Positions 1-4,066 of a DNA stretch of 8,596 nucleotides are shown piece after piece. The position numbers and the translations under genes are program-made. The DNA comes from Actinomycetes bacterium (GTDB taxonomy: Bacteria > Actinomycetota > Acidimicrobiia > Acidimicrobiales > RAAP-2). Position 1 is the stretch's first letter. Every line of letters starts with the position of its first letter. The stretch lies in the NCBI GenBank assembly GCA_021850345.1, contig JAJZMN010000150.1, positions 1 to 8,596 on the forward strand, read 5' to 3'. Under the pieces are notes generated by a model. That model had not been told where the DNA came from, did no database searches, and was given only the letters and a program-made list of their open reading frames with translations.

Positions 1-216
1 CGCGTGCGCGCGGCTCGCCAGCCAGACTGCCCCGGGCAGGCTGCCGCCAACCGGAGGATGGAGCGACCACAGCGCGTCAGCCCAGACGGCTGGGGAGGCC
101 TGGCCCGAGCAGATGCCGCAAGGCTCGCCGCCAGGCTCCCCTCGCCGCGGCGGCTCGGGCACGATGCGCGGTCCCGGCCGGCGAACGGTCAGCGGGTCTT
201 CATAGGGAAGAGTCAC
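1..216 (-). CDS. HIT-family (diadenosine tetraphosphate hydrolase-like) protein, 3' end cut by window edge
   Basis: The reading frame opens with GTG at 216-214 and stays open to the left edge (72 codons). The protein begins MTLPYEDPLTVRRPGPRIV, followed by a CGICSG pair of cysteines, then VWADALWSLHPP, GGSLPGAVWLASRAHA. This matches my memory of the N-terminal half of actinobacterial HIT-like proteins: a CxxC zinc pair, then the strand leading to the 'LASRxH' segment. The catalytic HxHxH triad would lie beyond the window. Such proteins hydrolyse nucleotide phosphodiester or phosphoramidate bonds in the cytoplasm; the exact substrate is unknown. The start is supported by an AAAGGAG ribosome binding site at 229-223, 6 bases upstream. 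The first 17 bases overlap the tail of the methyltransferase pseudogene frame. The family call rests on pattern memory only, because the catalytic part is not visible. Confidence 0.72.
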   Translation of the reverse strand, partial: MTLPYEDPLTVRRPGPRIVPEPPRRGEPGGEPCGICSGQASPAVWADALWSLHPPVGGSLPGAVWLASRAHA

Positions 217-531
217 GTCGGTCTCCTTTCTTTGCAAACAATGCGACGACGGCAGCGCCGAGCGCGTCGCTCGGAAGACTGTCCGAGGCGACCAAGGCGC
301 CCACTGCACAGCACGCGCAGCCCCCCGCCAAGATGGCGTTTTGGAGTTCTACCGTCGGGACGTAATGGAGCATCGTCAAGCCGCCAACAGAATCGAACGT
401 GCCGACGTACATGTGATCGGTTGCGTCTCCGACTCAGGGAGACGGGTGTGCGCCGTGACCACGGCGACAACTTCGCCACGAATGTGCGCCGACCACTCCT
501 CCGTGGTGCACAAGGCGTGATTGGCGTTCAT
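200..531 (-). pseudogene. Decayed SAM-dependent methyltransferase
   Basis: Two pieces of one class I methyltransferase are readable in different frames. Piece 1 (531-376) starts MNANHALCTTEEWSAHIR and continues EVVAVVTAHTRL, like the N-terminus of small class I methyltransferases; it then degenerates and stops. Piece 2 (433-200) reads VGDATDHMYVGTFDSV, then GGLTMLHYVPTVELQNAI, a degenerate stretch, then GALVASDSLPSDAL. These match the acidic loop and the 'FTMLHHVPT..LQ' and 'VLRPGG..VASDSL' parts of the same family. The glycine-rich motif I that binds SAM, expected between the pieces, is missing, so roughly 45-60 codons were deleted near 430. Around 320-335 the expected 'LRVLRPGG' is readable only in a third frame (LRVLCSGR), implying a compensated pair of indels. 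The C-terminus is also lost. No ribosome binding site precedes 531. The gene cannot make a working enzyme. It abuts the HIT gene, suggesting the two were once neighbours in one unit. Confidence 0.72.
223..229 (-). promoter_or_regulatory. Ribosome binding site of the HIT-family gene
   Basis: AAAGGAG on the minus strand lies 6 bases before the GTG at 216. It decides the start of a gene that sits inside the end of a decayed upstream gene and would otherwise be easy to overlook. Confidence 0.7.
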
Positions 532-897
532 GGAAGGCACGATAAGGACGAGACCGCCAAGAGAAAAGGCCGTAACCTGCCGTCCTGTGTCGCGGGACGG
601 ACATCCTTCGCTCGAGGAGCCGGCGCTCGTCAGCGTGAGTATCCCGATGCCTTGTAGCTCGGTCTTCGACTGGCACGTGTACCGGGCGAAGAGCGTGTTC
701 GGTCGGTGGCGGAGGTACTTCGTGACTCGCCGGGGCGACGAGACCGCCGCGACCGGAGTCGGCCTCGAGGTGTTCTGCCTGCGACCCGCTTGCCTCGCTG
801 CTTTCTGGCGCAGGCGTGGACGATCCGGAACGAATCCTTGCCGGTCAGGTCGCCTGCGCCCGGCGAAAACGTGACGGCGGAGGCGTCCTCCACACGA
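532..897. other. Gene-poor stretch, no recognisable coding region
   Basis: Open frames exist on both strands because of the high GC, but none gives a protein with family motifs, a ribosome binding site or non-biased composition; most are Arg/Ser-rich shadows. A minus-strand frame from 893 has a locally protein-like start (VEDASAVTFSPGAGDLTGKD) and then turns into Arg/Ser-rich sequence. A small perfect hairpin, GGAGG-ACG-CCTCC, sits at 879-891 just past the TnpB remnant. This stretch is best read as decayed or intergenic DNA between two gene remnants. Confidence 0.5.
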
Positions 898-1050
898 TCA
901 TGACGTGACGCAAGGCGCCGTGGCGTGGGCGGCGTTCACGTCGGCGTGGTCCTGGTGCCCCACACCGAGGTGCTCGACGGCGATGACGCCGGAGCCTGCG
1001 ACGATCTCGTTTGCCTGGTGGCGTGCCCAGTCCTCCCGAGGCGCCGATCC
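898..1050 (-). pseudogene. TnpB-like (IS200/IS605 or IS607 type) transposase remnant
   Basis: Fifty codons between in-frame stops (TAG at 1053-1051, TGA at 900-898) read APREDWARHQANEIV, then AGSGVIAVEHLGV, then GHQDHADVNAAHATAP. The first part resembles the TnpB segment 'RRxDWxHKxxxxIV....VIxVEDLxV', which carries the RuvC-II glutamate. The last part resembles the C-terminal 'CGHxDHADVNAARNIA' that follows the zinc finger and carries the RuvC-III aspartate. In an intact TnpB these are separated by tens of residues including the CxxC finger, so the remnant seems to have an internal deletion that joins them. VEDL has become VEHL. There is no start codon or ribosome binding site, and no terminal repeats or TnpA are visible. 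The call is moderately sure because the HADVNAA signature is distinctive, but the piece is short. Confidence 0.58.
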
Positions 1051-1131
1051 CTACCGCAGGACGTGGTGATCGCCCGGTTGCACGTCTTGCACTCGGGCGG
1101 CCGATCGCCCACTGAGCTGGCAGCGAAGTCG

Positions 1132-1476
1132 TCAGTCCTTCGTGTCGGCTGGGGACACCGCAGAGAGGACCGCGAGCCTGGCGTCGCCCTGCGCGCCGAG
1201 TTGGACGGAGATGTGCATCGTGCCGAGCATTCTGGTCATGCCCTCGCCCATGTGATGCGCGACGACGACATCGATCTCGTGTTCGCGCAGGAACCGAGCG
1301 ACCCGGGCATGGTGGGCGCCTTCTCCTCCCGTGTCATGGAGGGCGTCCCACTGGACGTCGAACTCTTGCCAGTTGCCGATGGCGCCACCTTCGACCGTCG
1401 CGAGCGCGACACGCGCTGCACGCCCCCATCGCGGGTCCACGTCACCGGCGCTGTCCACTGGTACGCAAACGATCAC
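1132..1476 (-). CDS. NifX/NafY-fold (dinitrogenase iron-molybdenum cofactor-binding family) small protein
   Basis: A 114-residue cytoplasmic protein with the single-domain fold shared by NifX, NafY and MTH1175-type proteins. It opens with a strand, MIVCVPVDSAGDVDPRWGRA, where family members have 'IAVPxx...vs.HFGRA'. It has GEGAHHARVARFL at 51-63 before the helix that packs on the core, and HHMGEGMTRML at 74-84, matching the family 'GxGM...L...gI.V' segment. It ends in a short SPADTKD tail. Length is normal for stand-alone members. Such proteins bind or carry iron-sulfur or FeMo-type clusters in nitrogenase systems, but stand-alone copies occur widely in non-fixers with unknown roles. No nif gene is in view, so nitrogen fixation is not implied. 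The start is GTG; a strong AAGGAGAGGAG lies upstream at 1500-1490, with a rather long 13-base spacer. A gap of 161 bp separates it from the macro-domain gene upstream, so it may have its own promoter. Confidence 0.8.
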   Translation of the reverse strand: MIVCVPVDSAGDVDPRWGRAARVALATVEGGAIGNWQEFDVQWDALHDTGGEGAHHARVARFLREHEIDVVVAHHMGEGMTRMLGTMHISVQLGAQGDARLAVLSAVSPADTKD

Positions 1477-1637
1477 GAGACCGGCCCAGCTCCTCTCCTT
1501 CGGAAGATCCCGCCTCTCGCGGCATCTTGGGGCATCGCTGGACTACAGGCTACAAGTGCAGGAGACCGACCCGCGCCCGACGGCATGTGCAGCGATCGAC
1601 CCGGCCCCGATCTCGCGATGAGGCTGGCCTGCAAGGC
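1477..1637. other. Intergenic spacer between macro-domain and NifX-like genes
   Basis: This 161-bp gap contains the AAGGAGAGGAG ribosome binding site (1490-1500, minus strand) of the downstream gene. I see no convincing promoter hexamers, inverted repeat or terminator. The length leaves room for a separate promoter, so co-transcription with the upstream gene is uncertain. Confidence 0.4.
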
Positions 1638-2192
1638 TCAGCTCCCGAGGAGCCGCTCCAGCGCCGCGACATGGACACGGAGGGCGCGGTCGTCGGCCAG
1701 AACGAACCGCACGGTGCGGACCGACCCAAGGCTCTCGGTCGACTCGAGCACCGACCGGAGCGCCACCGTCGCGGCCTCTTCCATCGGGTAGCCGAACACA
1801 CCGGTCGAGATCGCCGGGAAGGCGATCGATCGGAGGTGGTGGTGGTCCGCGAGCTCGAGGGCGTTGCGATAGCAGGCCGCGAGGAGCGCTTCTTCGGGTC
1901 GATCCCTCCCGTAGACGGGTCCGAGGCAGTGGATGACGTGGCCGTTCTCGAGCCGGTGTCCGCTCGTGATCACGGCTTCGCCCGGAGAGATCGGCGCGAG
2001 GGGCCGGCACTCCTCGGCAAGGCCCGGGCCGGCGGCACGATGGATCGCACCGGCGACGCCGCCCCCCGGCTGCAGCGCAGCATTTGCCGCGTTGACGACC
2101 GCGTCGATGTCGGGCTGCTCGACGATGTTGCCGAGCACCAACTCGATCGTGATGTTGCCGACACCGACCTTGCGTCCTTGCACCGTCGCCAC
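1638..2192 (-). CDS. Macro-domain protein (ADP-ribose / O-acetyl-ADP-ribose binding)
   Basis: A 184-residue single-domain macro protein. Visible motifs are LGNIVEQPDIDAVVNAAN (20-37), the ADP-ribose loop GGGVAGAIHRAAG (43-55), PGEAVITSG (70-78), VIHCLGPVYG (86-95) and the phosphate loop FPAISTGVFGYP (125-136). Family members bind ADP-ribose and many hydrolyse O-acetyl-ADP-ribose or remove mono-ADP-ribose from proteins or nucleic acids. One oddity matters: in the MacroD/YmdB subgroup the loop reads GVDGAI and its Asp helps catalysis, whereas here it is Ala47 (GVAGAI). The protein may therefore be a reader, or use the mechanism of the Ala-containing subgroup. The GTG start at 2192 has no clear ribosome binding site; a second GTG at 2183 is an alternative. 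It lies 38 bp downstream of dtd on the same strand, so the two are probably co-transcribed. Fold assignment is very sure; activity is not. Confidence 0.9.
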   Translation of the reverse strand: MATVQGRKVGVGNITIELVLGNIVEQPDIDAVVNAANAALQPGGGVAGAIHRAAGPGLAEECRPLAPISPGEAVITSGHRLENGHVIHCLGPVYGRDRPEEALLAACYRNALELADHHHLRSIAFPAISTGVFGYPMEEAATVALRSVLESTESLGSVRTVRFVLADDRALRVHVAALERLLGS

Positions 2193-2230
2193 CGTACGCC
2201 CCTGCGGGGATGGGCCCTTCCGGGCAGGCG

Positions 2231-2674
2231 TCAGGCGCTGCTCTCGACGAGCAGCGTGAACGGACCGTCGTTCGCCAGCTCCACGCGCATCGACGCGCCG
2301 AACCGCCCCGTCGCGACTCTGGCACCGAGGTCGCGAAGTGCGCTGACGAGCATCTCGATGAGCGGCTCGGCCTGCTCGGGCGGCGCGGCTCGTACGAACG
2401 ACGGACGCCTGCCCTTTGACATGTCAGCATAGAGAGTGAACTGGCTGACGACCAGGATCTCGCGGGCGAGGTCGTGAGCGGAGAGGTTCGTCCGATTCTC
2501 GCGGTCTTCGAAGATCCGAAGACTCCAGAGCCGTTCAGCCATCCGCACGGCGTCAGCAGCCACGTCGGAATGGGTCACGCCGACGAAGACACACAGACCC
2601 CGTCCGATCTTCGCGATCGTCTCGTCGCCGACGTCCACCGATGCGGAGCTGACCCGCTGGACGAGCGCGCGCAA
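2231..2674 (-). CDS. dtd: D-aminoacyl-tRNA deacylase
   Basis: Hydrolyses the ester bond of tRNAs mischarged with D-amino acids (and glycine on tRNA-Ala), recycling free tRNA in the cytoplasm. At 147 residues it has the standard bacterial DTD length and aligns end to end: N-terminal MRALVQRVSSASVDV, GLCVFVGV at 26-33, the catalytic SQFTLYAD at 77-84 (Thr80), KGRRPSF at 87-93, TGRFGASM at 122-129, and the second active-site motif NDGPFT at 135-140, whose Gly-Pro gives chiral proofreading. The start is TTG at 2674-2672, chosen because it places the protein exactly at the family N-terminus and no ATG or GTG fits. No good ribosome binding site is seen before it, so translation may be weak or leaderless. 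It is the first gene of the minus-strand set dtd, macro-domain gene and possibly the NifX-like gene, and is divergent from the secreted-protein gene to its right. Confidence 0.96.
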   Translation of the reverse strand: MRALVQRVSSASVDVGDETIAKIGRGLCVFVGVTHSDVAADAVRMAERLWSLRIFEDRENRTNLSAHDLAREILVVSQFTLYADMSKGRRPSFVRAAPPEQAEPLIEMLVSALRDLGARVATGRFGASMRVELANDGPFTLLVESSA

Positions 2675-2782
2675 CAGCGCTCAGTGCCGCGTTCGTCGAC
2701 AGCACATCGTCGAAGAGTGTAGGGCCGTGGTCACGCATCAGTGGAGAATCTCAGAAGGGGATTCGGTGCGCTCCTCACCCAG

Positions 2783-2796
2783 GGGACGTTCGACCC
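2783..2796. promoter_or_regulatory. DosR/DevR-like palindrome GGGAC-GTTC-GACCC
   Basis: The 14-base site GGGACGTTCGACCC has two 5-base arms around a 4-base centre. It closely resembles the core of mycobacterial DosR boxes as I recall them (GGGAC-N4-GNCCC). It lies 63-76 bases before the GTG of the secreted-protein gene, a suitable place for an activator site. A second site of the same GGGMC-N4-GRCCC form lies before the stress protein and metal ATPase. The regulator itself is not in the window, so this is a motif match only. Confidence 0.4.
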
Positions 2797-2842
2797 TAGG
2801 GAAGCGCATCCGGAGGAGAGCAGGGTCGCGCACGAGATCATG

Positions 2843-2852
2843 AGGAAGGAGG
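2843..2852 (+). promoter_or_regulatory. Strong ribosome binding site of the secreted-protein gene
   Basis: AGGAAGGAGG ends 6 bases before the GTG at 2859, a near-perfect anti-16S match. It fixes the start of a gene that has no family support. Confidence 0.75.
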
Positions 2853-2858
2853 ACGCTC

Positions 2859-3293
2859 GTGCGCACCCGCGCCGTCGTGTTGGTCGTCGCCCTGCTCGTC
2901 GCTGCCGGGCTCGGCGTCGGGCTCGGGGTCGCGGCCGGCGGCTGGTCCGGCAGCCTGAGCCGTGTTGGCGCTGCCGGCAGGACTGCTTCCATCCGGGACG
3001 GCTGCCGGCAATGGGCCGAGCGCCGACCGACAGGCCCCGGTACCGCGCAGTGGTGCACCGACATGTCCCAGTGGATGGATCGGTCCATGGCCCGCTACGG
3101 ACTCGGACCCGAGACGATGTGGGGAGATCCGGGTCGCTTGCGGGCGGTTTGCGAACGCTGGCTCGGTACCAGCGCGCCGCCGGGGCCGCCGCCGGACCCG
3201 ACGGACTGGTGCAGCTCGATGGTCACGTGGATGACGACACATGCGGGCACGTGGGTGGGCCGTGCCACATGGGGCAGCTGGATGCGCCGATGA
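2859..3293 (+). CDS. Small exported protein with duplicated Cys/Trp/Met motif, function unknown
   Basis: I do not recognise a named family. The 144-residue protein starts MRTRAVVLVVALLVAAGLGV, a signal peptide or N-terminal anchor (hydrophobic 6-27), so it acts outside the membrane. The rest shows an internal twofold repeat. Half one has C49-x2-W52 and, 14 residues further, WC-x2-M-x2-WM (65-73). Half two has C98-x2-W101 and WC-x2-M-x2-WM (117-125), about 50 residues later. The four cysteines could form disulfides within or between halves. The C-terminus is rich in Trp, Met and His (HAGTWVGRATWGSWM), a composition seen in extracytoplasmic copper- or heme-handling proteins, but no such role is shown. 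A Pro-rich link (APPGPPPDP, 106-114) joins the halves. The start is backed by the best ribosome binding site in the window, and a DosR-like palindrome lies upstream. It converges on the universal stress protein gene with a 39-bp gap. Confidence 0.8.
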   Translation: MRTRAVVLVVALLVAAGLGVGLGVAAGGWSGSLSRVGAAGRTASIRDGCRQWAERRPTGPGTAQWCTDMSQWMDRSMARYGLGPETMWGDPGRLRAVCERWLGTSAPPGPPPDPTDWCSSMVTWMTTHAGTWVGRATWGSWMRR

Positions 3294-3332
3294 TGGACAG
3301 AGTAGCGATGGACCGAGCGGGCGCTGGTCGGG

Positions 3333-3797
3333 TCAGCCCTGCGCCGACAAGCCCTCCACGTCCGGCTCCTCCGGCGGGTGGACGACCACCACCGTGCAGC
3401 GCGCATGCTCCGTGCAGTAGCGACTGACCGAGCCGATCATCATCTGCTGGAAGCGCCCCAATCCGCGGGAACCCACGACGAGGAGCGAGGCGCCTCGTGC
3501 CGCGGCGACCAGTGCCTCACCTGCTGGAGGCGGTACACGTCGACCGGTCACCTCGAGGGTCGGATGCGCCTTTCTCACCAGCAAGATCCCCTCCTCGAGG
3601 GTCCGCTCCTCGGCGCGCTCCTCCTCCTCGAACGCCGGCAGTTCGAGCGCGACCGGCGACCATCGGTCGGCGTGCAGCACCTCCAACCGGCAGTGTCGGA
3701 GCTCGCATTCGGTCGCTGCCCACTCGAGGGCTCGGCGGCTGTCGTCGGAGCCGTCGAAGCCGACGACCACCCGCGACCGGCCGGCATGGGTCTGCAC
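3333..3797 (-). CDS. Universal stress protein (UspA family), single ATP-binding domain
   Basis: A 154-residue cytoplasmic protein of the ATP-binding class. The N-terminal strand and loop VVVGFDGSDDSRRALEWA (10-27) carry the Asp15 that contacts adenine. The nucleotide loop is G109-x2-G112-x9-G122-S123 (GSRGLGRFQQMMIGSVSRYC), an exact G-2x-G-9x-G-S/T motif. The terminal strand CTVVVVHPP follows. The acidic stretch FEEEERAEER (56-65) is the usual variable helix. Such proteins aid survival under hypoxia, starvation or oxidative stress; in mycobacteria several belong to the DosR regulon. The start is GTG with a GGGAGAGGA ribosome binding site 8 bases upstream. It is divergent from the metal ATPase; the shared upstream region carries a DosR-like palindrome and a tandem repeat. 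Confidence 0.94.
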   Translation of the reverse strand: MQTHAGRSRVVVGFDGSDDSRRALEWAATECELRHCRLEVLHADRWSPVALELPAFEEEERAEERTLEEGILLVRKAHPTLEVTGRRVPPPAGEALVAAARGASLLVVGSRGLGRFQQMMIGSVSRYCTEHARCTVVVVHPPEEPDVEGLSAQG

Positions 3798-3908
3798 AGA
3801 GATCGTCCTCTCCCTTCGCCGGGACCTCTCCTGGGTACCTGCTCTTTCGGGGTGCCCGCTCTGGTCCTAGCACGGCCACCACTGTCGGGCAGGACCCGAC
3901 GGCCGAGC

Positions 3909-3926
3909 CAGGGCCCAACGGCCCTG
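3909..3926. promoter_or_regulatory. Perfect inverted repeat CAGGGCC-CAAC-GGCCCTG (DosR/DevR-like)
   Basis: A 7-base perfect dyad around CAAC. Its core GGGCC-N4-GGCCC has the same layout as the site at 2783-2796 and as DosR boxes. It could serve either divergent gene. It is unlikely to be a terminator, since it lies upstream of both genes and has no T-tract. Confidence 0.42.
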
Positions 3927-3956
3927 TCCGGATCGTCCGGATCGTCCGGATCGTCC
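3926..3956. repeat. Tandem 9-bp repeat GTCCGGATC, about 3.4 copies
   Basis: GTCCGGATC occurs three times head to tail and ends with a partial GTCC. Each unit contains the self-complementary TCCGGA. The array directly abuts the palindrome at 3909-3926 and lies about 75 bases before the ATPase start. It could be an iterated protein-binding site or a slippage-prone repeat; its copy number may vary between strains. Confidence 0.8.
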
Positions 3957-4021
3957 CCGGCGCCCGTCGTGCCGCAGATCCCGACGTTCGGCCCTGCCCA
4001 CTCCGATGCGCAGGAGAGACG

Positions 4022-4066
4022 ATGGAGCGATGGGACCCGAGCAGGTCGACGCGCGCCAGCCGATGA
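4022..4066 (+). other. Possible 14-codon leader ORF overlapping the ATPase start
   Basis: ATG at 4022 opens MERWDPSRSTRASR and stops with TGA at 4064-4066. It has AGGAGAG 3 bases upstream. Its stop overlaps the ATG at 4063 (ATGA), which is an in-frame alternative start of the ATPase (MSRHAAAALL). This arrangement would permit coupled translation, but an ORF this short may be chance. Confidence 0.2.

Larger units (their letters stand above)
2675..2858. promoter_or_regulatory. Divergent intergenic region of dtd and the secreted-protein gene
   Basis: This 184-bp region should hold the promoters for both directions. It contains the DosR-like palindrome at 2783-2796 and the plus-strand ribosome binding site AGGAAGGAGG at 2843-2852. 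On the minus strand a TACACT hexamer lies about 40 bases before the dtd TTG but has no good -35 partner, so I do not call it a promoter. Confidence 0.45.
3798..4029. promoter_or_regulatory. Divergent control region of the stress protein and metal ATPase genes
   Basis: This 232-bp region holds, left to right, the ribosome binding site of the stress protein gene (3811-3819, minus strand), a degenerate half-site GGACC-CGAC-GGCCG (3892-3905), the near-perfect palindrome at 3909-3926, the 9-bp tandem repeat at 3926-3956, and AGGAGAG at 4012-4018 before the ATPase. The degenerate and good palindromes are 19 bp apart, about two helical turns, as expected for a pair of sites bound side by side. I see no clear -10/-35 hexamers. 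Confidence 0.45.

Noticed and set aside
936..1112. Minus-strand frame starting VGDRPPECKTCNRAITTSCG, zinc-ribbon-like
   Set aside because: The CxxC run is attractive, but the frame turns into Ser/Thr/Arg filler and overlaps the better-supported TnpB remnant in another frame.
1132..1476. Evidence of nitrogen fixation from the NifX-like protein
   Set aside because: Stand-alone members of this fold occur in many non-fixers, and no other nif gene is in the window.
925..1791. Plus-strand open frame of 288 codons
   Set aside because: It runs antisense to the NifX-like and macro-domain genes and shows no family motif or ribosome binding site.
2553..2738. Minus-strand frame starting MRDHGPTLFDDVLSTNAAL upstream of dtd
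   Set aside because: The first 25 residues look protein-like, but the frame then overlaps dtd out of frame and becomes Arg-rich; no family match.
3320..3345. Hairpin GGCGC...GGG-TCAG-CCC...GCGCC between the convergent secreted-protein and stress-protein genes, as terminator
   Set aside because: The stem is interrupted, partly inside the stress-protein coding end, and lacks a T-tract; not strong enough to call.
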